From Streptomyces sp. Sge12 (GTDB lineage: Bacteria; Actinomycetota; Actinomycetes; Streptomycetales; Streptomycetaceae), in assembly GCF_002080455.1 (NCBI RefSeq), contig NZ_CP020555.1:6810501-6874500 (forward strand): a stretch of DNA of 64,000 nucleotides, given 5' to 3'. How positions within the stretch are numbered: position 1 is the stretch's first letter; each line of letters begins with the position of its first letter. A model generated the notes under the pieces. That model searched no databases, was not told the origin of the DNA, and was given only the letters and a program-made list of their open reading frames with translations. Both the position numbers and the translations under genes were made by a program. Positions 36,001-44,007 of the stretch are shown here, one piece after another.

Positions 36001-39000
36001 GGTGGGTGCCGTCTACGTCGCCGGGGACCAGGTCTCCCTCGGCTACCTGGGCCGCCCGGCCCTCACCGCGGGCCGGTTCGTCGCGGACCCGTTCGCGGGC
36101 GACGGCTCCCGGATGTACCACACGGGCGACCTGGCCCGCCGGACCCTCGACGGCGAGCTGGAGTTCATCGGCCGCGCCGACGACCAGGTGCAGCTCAAGG
36201 GGTTCCGCATCGAGCTCGGCGAGGTGGAGTCCGCGATCAGGGAACTCGACGGCGTGGTCGACGCGGCCGTCACCGTGGCCGCGAGCGGCGACCACCTCGT
36301 CGCCCACATCGTCGGCCGGGCGCCCACCGACCTCGCCGGGCCCCTCGCCGCGAAGCTGCCCGTCCACATGATCCCCGGCCTGGTCCTGCCGGTCGACGCC
36401 CTTCCGCTGACCGTCAACGGCAAACTGGACCGCAAGGCCCTCACCGAGAGCGCCGCGCTCCACGACGCGCCGCGCGACGACACGATGTGCGACGACACGG
36501 CGCGGGACCCGTCGGCCGCCACGACCGGCTCCGCCCTGACCGCACTGGTCGACATCTTCACCGAGACCCTCCCCGGCACCGCCGTGGACGCCGACAGTGA
36601 CTTCTTCCGGGCCGGCGGCGACAGCATCCTCGCCATCACCGTCGTCAACCGGGCCCGGGCACTGGGCCTCGCCGTCTCCCCGCGCGACGTGTTCCTGCTC
36701 AGGACACCGCGCGAACTGGCCGCGCAGGCCGCGCAGGCCGCGACCGGTACGCCGCATGCCGCGGAGCCCGCCGTACCCGCCCCCGTACCCGCCGAGGACG
36801 GCCTCCTGACGCCGACCCCGATCATCCTGCGCCAGCGCGAACTCGGCGGCACACTCGCCCGGTTCGCCCAGGCCAGGGCCCTGGTCACGGCCGAGGGCAC
36901 CGGGTTCGCGGACATCGCGCGCGCCGCGGACGCCGTGGTCGCCGCACACCCGGCCCTGCGGCTGCGGCTGCTCGTCGAGCACGGGGTGTGGGCCCTGCGC
37001 ACCGAACCCGCCCGCCCCGTCACCGTCGTACGGAGCCAGGCGCCCGACCCCACGAGCGCGGCCGACGAGGCCGCCGGGCGGCTCGACCCGGAGGCCGGGG
37101 AGGTCATCGCCTTCTCCTGGCTGGAGACCAGCCGGACCCTCGTGGTCACCGTGCACCACCTCGCCGTCGACGCCGTGTCCTGGCTGGTCCTGCTCGACGA
37201 CATCACCACCGCCCTGCGCGGGACGCCGCTCCCGCCCCCCACCACCTCCTACGCCGCCCACGCCATGGCACTGGCGCAGCGGTCCGCCCACGAGATCGAC
37301 GACCTCGGGCACTGGATCACCACCCTCCAGGCACCCCCGCTGCTGCCCGCGGCCGAAGGACTGCGGGACACCACGCTCGTGCTCCCGCCCGAGCTCAGCG
37401 ACCACGTGACGCGCACCGCGCCCACCGCACTCGGCCTCGGCCTCACCGAGCTGCTGTGCGGTGCCCTGCGCACCGCGCTGACCCGCGTGCAGTCCTCGCC
37501 CACCGACCTCGCCATCGAGCTGGAGCGGCACGGCCGGGTCCCCGCGCTGCCCCACCACGACTACACCCGTACCGTCGGCTGGTTCACCTCCATCGCCCCC
37601 GTGCGGCTCACGGCGCACACCGACCCCGTCGCCGCGGCCCGCGAGCTCGCCGAACGCCAGCCCGACGAGCACGCGCACGTCGCGTACGGCCGGCTGCGGT
37701 ACCTCAACCCGCAGACGGCCCCGCTGCTCACCGCCCGGCCCCAGGTGCTGTTCAACTACCTGGGCCGGGGCGGCGAGTCACAGGCCCTCCACCTCACCGG
37801 CGGCGACCGGGCGGACCAGGGCAGCCCCTACGCCGTCGAGGTCAACGCGTGGACGGACGCCGCCACCGGAAGCCTGCACGCCGTCTTCACCCTCGCCGAC
37901 GGCATCCCCGACGAGATCACCGCGCACTGGCGCGCCGCACTGGAACACATCGTGCACGCCGCCACGACGGCCGAGCGCACGGCGCCGGTCACCCCGCTCC
38001 AGCGCGGCCTGTACTTCCAGGCACAACTGGCGGGCCCGGACGGACGCTACGTCGCACAGAGCTGGTTCACCTTCGACCGGCGCCTGGACACCGGCGCGCT
38101 CGCCGAGGCGATGGCCTGGGTGATCGCCCGGCACCCGGTCGTCGGCGCCGGCTTCACCACCGACGACGACGGCAGGGCCGTCCAGGTCCTGGGCGCGGGC
38201 CGGCGGGTCGGCGTCCGGACCGTCGACCTCGCGACGGACGAGGAGGTCGACGCCCTGCTCGCCCGGGACCGCGACACCGGATTCGACCCCGGTGAGCCAC
38301 CGCTGATCCGCCTGACCGTGGTGCGGCTGCCCGACGGCCGCGACGGCCTGCTCCTGAGCTACCACCTGCTGCTCTGGGACGGCTGGTCCCGCGAGATCGT
38401 CCTGCGGGACCTGTTCGAGGCCTACGAGGCCGCCGTCGCGGGCACGCTCACGCCCCCGGCCCCCGCCACGCCGAGTTTCGAGGAGCACGCCCGGGCGCTC
38501 GACGCCAGGGACCCGGCACTCTCCGAACGCTTCTGGGCCGAGCACCTGACCGGCCTCCCCGGCCCCACGCTGCTCGCCGGACCGGCACCGACCCTGGTCG
38601 ACGACCTGCCGCGGACGCTCGTGCACCGGCTCCCCGCCGAACACTCGCAGCGCCTGCGGGAGGCGGCCCGGGCGTACGGCGTCACCCTGAACACGGTGCT
38701 GACCGGCGCGTTCGGCCTGCTGCTGGGCGCGCACACGGGCCGCGCCGACGCCGTTTTCGGCGTGACGGTCTCCGGCCGTGAGGGCGCGGACCTCTCCGAG
38801 GTCGTCGGCGTGCTGCTAAACACGGTGCCGATGTGGACGCGGGCCCGGCCGTACGACACGGTCCGGGACTACCTGACGGCCGTACAGGCGGCCCGCGTCG
38901 AGGCGATGGAGCACGAGCACCTCGGGCTCGGCGAGATCCAGCGGGCCGGCGGGCACGACACCCTCTTCGACAACCTGTTCGTGCTCCAGAACTTCCTGGA

Positions 39001-41038
39001 CATGGACGCGTTCGCCGAGATGAACGCCCGGCACGGCATCACCGCCGTACGGGCCGACGACTCCACGCACTACCCGTTCACCTGGGTGGTCACCCCCGGC
39101 GACCGGCTCACCGTCAAGCTGGAGTACCGCGACCACGACACGGCGGCGGCCCGCCGCCTGCTCGACCACTACCTGAGCCTGCTCGGGGACCTCACCACCT
39201 GGACCGGACCGGTGGGCGCGCTGCCGGGCCCGGGACCGGAGCCCGAGGCCGCCGCCCGCACGGACGTCGGAACGGACACCGTCGTCGACCGGTTCGACCG
39301 GGCGGCCGACCGGGACCCGGAGCGGGTCGCGCTCGTCGCCCACGGCCGGAGCATGACCTTCGCCCGGCTCCGGGACCGCAGCCGGGAGCTGGCCGGTGTG
39401 CTCGCCACCCGCGGCATCGGACCCGAGACGACGGTGGCCCTCGCGATCCCGCGCTCCCTCGACTCGATCGTCGCGCTGTTCGCCGTACTGCGCGTGGGCG
39501 CCGCGTACGTACCGCTGGAGCTCGACCACCCGGACGAGCGGATCGCCGCCATCGTCGCCGACGCCGCCCCCGACGTGACCCTCACCGTCGGCGCCGTGTC
39601 GCCCCGGCTGACCGGCGACCTGATCGAGCTGGACCGGCCCCTGCCCGAGGCCCCGCCGTACGTGACCTTCGCCCCGGACGACCCGGACCGCCTGCGCCAC
39701 CCCGCGTACACCATCTACACCTCCGGATCGACCGGCCGGCCGAAGGGCGTGGTGACCGAGTACGCCGGGCTCACCAACATGCTCGTCAACCATCAGCGCC
39801 GGATCTTCGAGCCGGTGCTGGCCGAGCACGGCCACCGCGTCTTCCGCATCGCCCACACCGTCTCGTTCGCCTTCGACATGTCGTGGGAGGAGCTGCTCTG
39901 GCTCGCCGACGGCCACGAGGTGCACATCTGCGACGAGGAACTGCGCCGCGACGCCCCCCGGCTGGTCGAGTACTGCCTGGAGCACGGGATCGACGTCATC
40001 AACGTGACGCCGACCTACGCCCAGCAGCTGGTGGCCGAGGGCCTGCTCGACCACCCCGGACGGCGCCCGGCGCTGGTGCTGCTGGGCGGCGAGGCGGTCA
40101 CCCCGACCCTGTGGCAGCGGCTCGCCGAGACCGGGGGGACCGTCGGCTACAACCTGTACGGACCCACCGAGTACACCATCAACACCCTCGGCGTCGGCAC
40201 CTTCGAGTGCCAGGACCCCGTGGTGGGCGTGGCGATCGACAACACGGACGTCTACGTCCTGGACCCGTGGCTGCGCCCCCTGCCGGACGGGGTCCCCGGC
40301 GAGCTGTACGTGGCGGGCATCGGCATCGCGCGGGGATACCTCGGGCAGCCCGCCCAGACCGCCGAAAGGTTCGTGGCCTGCCCGTTCGGCGCACCCGGTG
40401 CACGCATGTACCGCACCGGGGACCTGGTGGCCCGGCGGCCCGACGGGAACCTGATGTACCTGGGCCGCACCGACCAGCAGGTCAAGATCCGCGGACACCG
40501 CGTCGAACTCGGCGAGGTCGAGGCCGCGTTCGCCGCGCACCCCGCGGTCCGGTTCGCCGCCGCGGTCGCCCAGCCCGACCCGCAGGTCGACGGCGCGTAC
40601 CGGCTCGCCGCCTACCTCGTCCTGGACGGCTGCGACCTCGCGACGGTCGCCGCCGAGGTCGGCAACGCCCTGCCGGACTTCCTGCGCCCGACGCACTACG
40701 CCCGGGTCGACCGCATCCCGCTGACCGTCAACGGGAAGGCGGACAACAGGGCGTTGCCTGAGGCCCGGCCGCTGGGCACACTGACCACGGCGGGGGAGCG
40801 CGGACCGCGGACCGGGACCGAGACCGTGGTGTGCGAGTTCTTCGCCGAAGCACTCGACCTGGACGACGACGAGGTGAGCGCGGTGAGCGATTTCGTGTCC
40901 CTCGGAGGACACTCCATGCTGGCGGTGAGGCTGATCGGCCTGCTCCGCCGCGAGTACGGGCCAGTGATCACGGTCCGCGACCTGTTCACCCTGCGAACCC
41001 CGGAAATGATTGCCCGCCACCTCGATGAAAACGCCTGA
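30059..41038 (+). CDS. cchH: Non-ribosomal peptide synthetase, coelichelin type (A-T-E, C-A-T-E, C-A-T)
   Basis: A 3659-aa protein, ATG 30059, close to the length I recall for CchH. Module 1: A, T with GGDS (~682), E with HHVVVDGVSW (~849). Module 2: C with HHIIADGWS (~1331), A, T (~2189), E with HHLAVDAVSW (~2366). Module 3: C with YHLLLWDGWS (~2768), A, T with GGHS (~3618). There is no thioesterase. Reading the eight to nine pocket residues by alignment to PheA gives A1 = D-I-N-Y-W-G-G-I-G, A2 = D-F-W-N-I-G-M-V-H and A3 = D-M-E-N-L-G-L-I-N. As I recall, these are the published codes for formyl-hydroxyornithine, threonine and hydroxyornithine in CchH. The product is therefore predicted to be coelichelin, made by three modules with one used twice. 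The building-block genes are absent from the window. Confidence 0.95.
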   Translation: MSESTARLVLLSPTRLADVRRRCGDYADTTIARACAIGLAYWSTGHSPDGLELTPGTLFADVLGWADSGGAGPTGWEVAPDPAGGRSITVPEGVVPDDARLALEDLADFPDRPVSTIGPSSIEARLETLARWNDTGADRVRPTIVEMFREQARLRPDAVAVVDEHRSLTYRQAAELSSQLAHHLLERGVTGEQVVAVSLDRSAAMVIGLLGVLQAGAAFVPLDPQWPAARRSVVIDDARVVLQLAATGEHAPDEPEAVPVDLGDWRFGAYPGGDTGVTVAGDALAYVIFTSGSTGRPKGAMIRHEAISERLLWQVDEILGFGHDDASLFKAPLSFDISINEIFLPLVCGGRLVVLRPGGERDPHHLIGVIAEQRVTFTYLVSSMLDVLLEIAGDSGRLDSLRHVWCGGEVLTPELYERFRTRLDIPMYHGYGPAETTIGVSHVVYRGAAERLSTSIGRPNPNTQLYVLDDELRPVPVGVGGELYVGGFLLGRGYVGAPGLTASRFVANPFAADGSRLYRTGDLARFAPDGSLDFLGRADNQIKIRGMRLEIEDVEIGLAEHPGVRHTCVVAKKNTAGGTCLVGYVIPAAGSEDLRADEVGQWAAGHMVEYMVPAHIVVMKEFPLTANGKLDRAALPEPATGAGALAPPVTENERLVCAAVAAVLRRDAVGVDQDFFQLGGDSILAISLLSALREAGLHVTARQIFTHSVVGALAAVADREAAAVDHGDVATGTVVGAPIVQWLGETTDAVDGFVQSVVLNTPADLTAEALDAILTAVVARHDMLRAKLVRGERWGFEIPEAGRAAACWQESDRPLEECVALATAQLDPDGGVMLRAVWRREARQLVLVAHHVVVDGVSWRILMEDLSTAWRWFVSGAPIDLPPVGTSFRRWTQLLARAAFDADRDHYRRPLPGPDRPLGRRALSAADTVDRERTTTLSVRPEVTAALLGELPARFHAGLNDVLLTALAVTLARWRRDLGQDQTFAHIELEGHGREGRYVAESAGFEPELSRTVGWFTTLFPVTVDPGAATDPTDPGYLAAALKAVKEDLARVPGNGVSYGALRHLAGTAFDAPAPQVLFNYLGRYDAGSSGDWELSGTTKQLGERRDPRMRLPRVLEFNAIAEPAPAGGAYELVTTLSWPDGLLTDGDIETIGRYFREALTGLAAPAVLDLGGHSPSDFPLAALTQADVDELDGPALRDVLPLTPLQEGLYFHSVFDDDSAGSYVEQQLLTLDGEVDADRLAAAATRLLTLFPNLAARFVALADGRVVSVLEAGLEAPFTSLDRPGITDEEIREHAERDRRAGFDLATGPLMRYTLIRTGTARSVLVQTVHHIIADGWSVPPMLRALLAEYHAPGTVYPLGGFTDYVRWLAERDEDESDRVWGEELAGLAGPSLVAEGHTPSDRFDDTCAPPEGDLDEAARTAGVPLSVAVHSAWAATLGGLLHSRDVVFGSTVSGRDAPVPGIGDMVGLFINTVPVRARWTAATTARDLLGSVRAHQSAVLAHQHVSLARISRRSGAGPLFDTLVVFDVATDTAGLRRPGDTLAITGIVNEGAPHYPLTLVVERALDGRPRFNLIYDRALLREATARRILHTFTRALDGLLTRPDALADALAPTGARPPARTTPTTLGALFDATAHRDPAATAVTQCALDGSARSLTYGELAAAKDELAATLRAAGVGPGERVAVAVPPSLEQVVALVAIVTAGGAYVPLDPAHPDARLEYVLADAAPQVVLVDPEHRDRFTRLLDRAGVPARVLVQGDGPEPREARDAAVPEAGPHDPAYVIYTSGSTGRPKGVVVPHSSVVTLLANTRPDMEFGPHDVWVQFHSYSFDFAVWELWGALAHGGELLVPDYGLTRSPVDFHRLVRERGVTVLNQTPSAFYRFIEADRHTDEPVTALRRIIFGGEALDLGRLRAWVERHGAAAPELVNMYGITETTVHVTHRILTEEDFRHADGASPIGGPIPGLVTHLLDDRLRPVPPGRVGAVYVAGDQVSLGYLGRPALTAGRFVADPFAGDGSRMYHTGDLARRTLDGELEFIGRADDQVQLKGFRIELGEVESAIRELDGVVDAAVTVAASGDHLVAHIVGRAPTDLAGPLAAKLPVHMIPGLVLPVDALPLTVNGKLDRKALTESAALHDAPRDDTMCDDTARDPSAATTGSALTALVDIFTETLPGTAVDADSDFFRAGGDSILAITVVNRARALGLAVSPRDVFLLRTPRELAAQAAQAATGTPHAAEPAVPAPVPAEDGLLTPTPIILRQRELGGTLARFAQARALVTAEGTGFADIARAADAVVAAHPALRLRLLVEHGVWALRTEPARPVTVVRSQAPDPTSAADEAAGRLDPEAGEVIAFSWLETSRTLVVTVHHLAVDAVSWLVLLDDITTALRGTPLPPPTTSYAAHAMALAQRSAHEIDDLGHWITTLQAPPLLPAAEGLRDTTLVLPPELSDHVTRTAPTALGLGLTELLCGALRTALTRVQSSPTDLAIELERHGRVPALPHHDYTRTVGWFTSIAPVRLTAHTDPVAAARELAERQPDEHAHVAYGRLRYLNPQTAPLLTARPQVLFNYLGRGGESQALHLTGGDRADQGSPYAVEVNAWTDAATGSLHAVFTLADGIPDEITAHWRAALEHIVHAATTAERTAPVTPLQRGLYFQAQLAGPDGRYVAQSWFTFDRRLDTGALAEAMAWVIARHPVVGAGFTTDDDGRAVQVLGAGRRVGVRTVDLATDEEVDALLARDRDTGFDPGEPPLIRLTVVRLPDGRDGLLLSYHLLLWDGWSREIVLRDLFEAYEAAVAGTLTPPAPATPSFEEHARALDARDPALSERFWAEHLTGLPGPTLLAGPAPTLVDDLPRTLVHRLPAEHSQRLREAARAYGVTLNTVLTGAFGLLLGAHTGRADAVFGVTVSGREGADLSEVVGVLLNTVPMWTRARPYDTVRDYLTAVQAARVEAMEHEHLGLGEIQRAGGHDTLFDNLFVLQNFLDMDAFAEMNARHGITAVRADDSTHYPFTWVVTPGDRLTVKLEYRDHDTAAARRLLDHYLSLLGDLTTWTGPVGALPGPGPEPEAAARTDVGTDTVVDRFDRAADRDPERVALVAHGRSMTFARLRDRSRELAGVLATRGIGPETTVALAIPRSLDSIVALFAVLRVGAAYVPLELDHPDERIAAIVADAAPDVTLTVGAVSPRLTGDLIELDRPLPEAPPYVTFAPDDPDRLRHPAYTIYTSGSTGRPKGVVTEYAGLTNMLVNHQRRIFEPVLAEHGHRVFRIAHTVSFAFDMSWEELLWLADGHEVHICDEELRRDAPRLVEYCLEHGIDVINVTPTYAQQLVAEGLLDHPGRRPALVLLGGEAVTPTLWQRLAETGGTVGYNLYGPTEYTINTLGVGTFECQDPVVGVAIDNTDVYVLDPWLRPLPDGVPGELYVAGIGIARGYLGQPAQTAERFVACPFGAPGARMYRTGDLVARRPDGNLMYLGRTDQQVKIRGHRVELGEVEAAFAAHPAVRFAAAVAQPDPQVDGAYRLAAYLVLDGCDLATVAAEVGNALPDFLRPTHYARVDRIPLTVNGKADNRALPEARPLGTLTTAGERGPRTGTETVVCEFFAEALDLDDDEVSAVSDFVSLGGHSMLAVRLIGLLRREYGPVITVRDLFTLRTPEMIARHLDENA

Positions 41039-42725
41039 CGCGCAGCGGCCCCGACCGGGGTCCGACATCCTCAAGACCGCCCTGCGCCGCAACATGGGCG
41101 CCATGGCCTGGGGCACCGTCCTCATGGGCCTCTACCAGGCCGGAGAGACCGCCTTCCCGATCGCGCTCGGCCTGATCGTCGAGCACACGATGCAGGAGCG
41201 CAGCCCCGGTGCGCTCGCCCTGTCGATCGGCGTACTCGCCGTGATCATCACGACCGTCTCCCTGTCGTGGCGGTTCGGCATGCGCATCCTGCAGAAGGCC
41301 AACACGACCGAGGCGCACCGCTGGCGGGTCAAGGTCGCGGACTGCGGACTCCAGCCCGTCGCCCGGGACGCCGGCCTCAAATCCGGCGAGGTGCTGACCA
41401 TCGCCACCGAGGACGCCGACCAGACGGCCGACATCATCGAGGTGGTGCCCCTGCTGATCAGCTCCGTGGTCGCGGTGCTGGTCGCGGCGGTCGCCCTGGG
41501 GCTGGCCGACATCCGGCTGGGCCTCCTCGTGATCGTGGGCACCGCCCTGATCCTGTCCGTCCTGAGCGTGATGTCCCGGCGGATCGGAACCAGCACCCGC
41601 GAACAGCAGGCCCGGGTGGCCCGGGCGGGCGCCAAGGTGGCCGACCTGATCACCGGCCTGCGCCCGCTGCACGGATTCGGCGGCAACCACGCCGCCTTCC
41701 GCTCCTACCGGAAGGTGAGCACGGAGGCCAAGCACCAGGCGATCACCGTGGCCGGGGTGAACGGCGCGTACGCGGGCACCGCGACGGCACTCAACGCGGC
41801 CCTCGCCGCCGGTGTGACCCTGACCGCGGGATGGCTGGCCTTCGAGGGCCGGATCACCGTCGGGGAGCTCGTCATGGCCGTGGGGCTCGCGCAGTTCATC
41901 ATGGAGCCGCTGAAACTGTTCTCGGACATGCCCAAGTACGTGATGATGGCTCGCGCGTCGGCCGAGCGGATGGCCTTGGTGCTGACCGCACCCCCGGTGG
42001 CGACGCCCGGGCCCGAGCGCCCGGCGGCCGGTGGGGACCTGGAGATCGACTGCGTCCGGTACGGGGCCCTGCGCGACCTGAAGTTCCAGGTGCCCGCCGG
42101 CGAGTTCGTGGCGATCGCCGTCTACCAGCCGCGCGCCGCGGCCGACCTGGCCGCGATCCTGTCCGTGCGGGTGCCGCCGCACGCCTACGAGGGCGCGGTG
42201 CGCGTCAGCGGGGAGGAACTCGCCGCGCTGTCGATCGAGGCCGTTCGCGAGCACATGCTGGTGAACCCGTACGACGGGGAGATCTTCGCGGGCACCCTCC
42301 GTACGAACATCGACCCGTCGGGCACCAGCCGGACGGTCGACGCGGCGGTCGAGGCCTCCATGCTGACCGACGTCGTCGCCCTCCACCGCGAGGGACTCGA
42401 CCACGGCGTCCGCGACCGAGGCGCGAACCTGTCCGGCGGACAGCGCCAGCGGCTGTCCCTGGCCCGGGCCCTGGCCGCCGACACCGACATCCTCGTCCTG
42501 CACGACCCGACCACCGCGGTGGACGCCGTCACCGAGCAGATCGTCGCACGCAACATCGCCGAGCTGCGGCGGGGCCGCACCACGGTCGTGATCACCAGCA
42601 GCCCGGCCCTGCTGGACGCCGCCGACCGGGTCCTGGTCCTGGACGACGGAGTGATCACCGCCGAGGACACCCACCGCAACCTCCTCGCCGGCGACGAGAA
42701 CTACTGCCTGGCGGTGGCCCGTTGA
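41025..42725 (+). CDS. cchI: ABC half-transporter, siderophore export, degenerate Walker A
   Basis: A 566-aa exporter half. ATG 41025 lies 14 bases inside the end of cchH, so translation is coupled. The membrane domain occupies ~residues 15-310. The ATPase domain has lost Walker A: the loop reads VAIAVYQPRAAADLAAIL (~365) with no GKS/T. Walker B reads LVLHDPTTAVD (~490), with His for the usual Asp and Asp for the catalytic Glu. The signature LSGGQRQRLSLARAL (~469) is perfect. It can thus supply only the signature half of a composite site, whose Walker A must come from CchG. The predicted role is secretion of the iron-free siderophore. Confidence 0.9.
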   Translation: MKTPDAQRPRPGSDILKTALRRNMGAMAWGTVLMGLYQAGETAFPIALGLIVEHTMQERSPGALALSIGVLAVIITTVSLSWRFGMRILQKANTTEAHRWRVKVADCGLQPVARDAGLKSGEVLTIATEDADQTADIIEVVPLLISSVVAVLVAAVALGLADIRLGLLVIVGTALILSVLSVMSRRIGTSTREQQARVARAGAKVADLITGLRPLHGFGGNHAAFRSYRKVSTEAKHQAITVAGVNGAYAGTATALNAALAAGVTLTAGWLAFEGRITVGELVMAVGLAQFIMEPLKLFSDMPKYVMMARASAERMALVLTAPPVATPGPERPAAGGDLEIDCVRYGALRDLKFQVPAGEFVAIAVYQPRAAADLAAILSVRVPPHAYEGAVRVSGEELAALSIEAVREHMLVNPYDGEIFAGTLRTNIDPSGTSRTVDAAVEASMLTDVVALHREGLDHGVRDRGANLSGGQRQRLSLARALAADTDILVLHDPTTAVDAVTEQIVARNIAELRRGRTTVVITSSPALLDAADRVLVLDDGVITAEDTHRNLLAGDENYCLAVAR

Positions 42726-42780
42726 CCGGAAGCGGGTGCCGAACCGTGAACGGGACCCCGCTCCCTCCCCGCGCGCACCC

Positions 42781-43866
42781 CTAGGCGAGCGCCCAGCCGA
42801 CGTCCCGGAGCAGGGCGTGGCGCCAGCCCGCGCGGTCGTGGCCCGACGGCGAGCGGGAGACCCGTACGGTGGCGCCCGCCTGCTCGGCCAGGGTCTCGAT
42901 CCGTTCGCAGTGGGGCAGCATCCGGGTCTCGTGCTCGCCCACGTCGAAGGCGATCCGCAGGCCGGACAGGTCGGGCCGCTCCCGCAACCGGGCGGCGATG
43001 GCGCCGCCGACCGGCCCGCCGAGCGGGTCCGGCGACCGCACGGCGTCGGGTGTCCACCACAGCGACCCCGACTGGCAGGCGACGCGCGACACGAGATCCG
43101 GGAACTCCAGGGCCGCGTAGACCGCGCTCAGCCCGCCGAGGCTCTGACCGGCGACCACCAGGCGGTCCACATCAGCCGGCACGCCGGATTCCGCGACCAG
43201 CGGCAGCAGTTCGTCCCGGACGGCCCGCCACAGCTCCGGCCGGCACCCGAACTCGGCCTCCCGGTCCCTGGTCGGCAGGAAGACCAGCGTGACGGGGGGC
43301 ATCTCGCCACTGGCGACGGCGGAGTCGAAGGCGGTCATCGCCGGGTGCAGGTAGAGCCAGTCGTCCCCGTCGAGCAGCAGCACCACCGGTCCGCCGCCGC
43401 CCGCCGGGTGGACCCGTACGGTCCGGCGCCCGCCGAGCCGTTCGCCGGCCCAGCGGACCCGGGTCCGCGGGACGGGCAGTACGTCGTCGGGGCCCAGCAG
43501 CGGCCAATGCGGCTGGGCCGGGGCGTCCGGGGTGGCGGCGACGGACCGGTCGCCCCCGGCGCCGACCGGGTTGAGCGGATCGGCGTACGCGGTGCCGCCC
43601 ACGAGGAACCGGTATGTGACCCGCAGCCGCGCGGGCATCGGTACCTCGGCGTACCAGCAGTCCGTGTCGCGCCAGCGGCGCAACGGCACGTCCTGCGACC
43701 AGCTCTCGAAGGTGAGGTCGGCCGCCGAGCCGCGCCACAGGAACAGGGTCGTCCAGCCACCGTCTCCGGCAGGCACCGATCCGGGGCCCGCGGCCGCCGC
43801 CCAGAACTCCCGCGACCCCGGCTCGCCGGGCAGCCCGTATGCGGCGAAGACGGTCTCCAGCGGCAT
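42781..43866 (-). CDS. cchJ: Siderophore esterase-like hydrolase (Fes/IroE family)
   Basis: A 361-aa cytoplasmic protein with an N-terminal Fes-type Ig-like domain (DVPLRRWRDTDCWYAEVPM, YRFLVGGTAYADPLNPVGAG) and an alpha/beta-hydrolase domain. The nucleophile Ser is in VVAGQSLGGLSA (~240), acidic residues follow GLRIAFDVGEHE, and His is in SPSGHDRAGWRHAL (~340). Family members hydrolyse ferric enterobactin-type esters. Coelichelin is a linear peptide, so the real substrate in such clusters is unclear. It is transcribed opposite to the cluster, converging with cchI, under its own iron box at 43891-43909. Confidence 0.88.
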   Translation of the reverse strand: MPLETVFAAYGLPGEPGSREFWAAAAGPGSVPAGDGGWTTLFLWRGSAADLTFESWSQDVPLRRWRDTDCWYAEVPMPARLRVTYRFLVGGTAYADPLNPVGAGGDRSVAATPDAPAQPHWPLLGPDDVLPVPRTRVRWAGERLGGRRTVRVHPAGGGGPVVLLLDGDDWLYLHPAMTAFDSAVASGEMPPVTLVFLPTRDREAEFGCRPELWRAVRDELLPLVAESGVPADVDRLVVAGQSLGGLSAVYAALEFPDLVSRVACQSGSLWWTPDAVRSPDPLGGPVGGAIAARLRERPDLSGLRIAFDVGEHETRMLPHCERIETLAEQAGATVRVSRSPSGHDRAGWRHALLRDVGWALA

Positions 43867-43890
43867 GAAGTCTCCTGGTGGGAACGGGAG

Positions 43891-43909
43891 TTAGGTCAGC
43901 CTAACTTTA
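43891..43909 (-). promoter_or_regulatory. Iron box 4 upstream of cchJ
   Basis: TTAGGTCAGCCTAACTTTA (plus-strand reading) matches about 15 of 19 positions of the IdeR/DmdR consensus, 25 bases before the cchJ start. It lies between cchJ and the divergent amidohydrolase and could affect both. Confidence 0.75.
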
Positions 43910-44007
43910 CAGCGTTCCCGCGGGGTCCGGGGGAGGATGGCCCGGGACAGGGGCTCCCCCGGCGGATCGTGGCGGCGGGGGCGCCGTGGGACGGCGGAAG
44001 GGCAATC

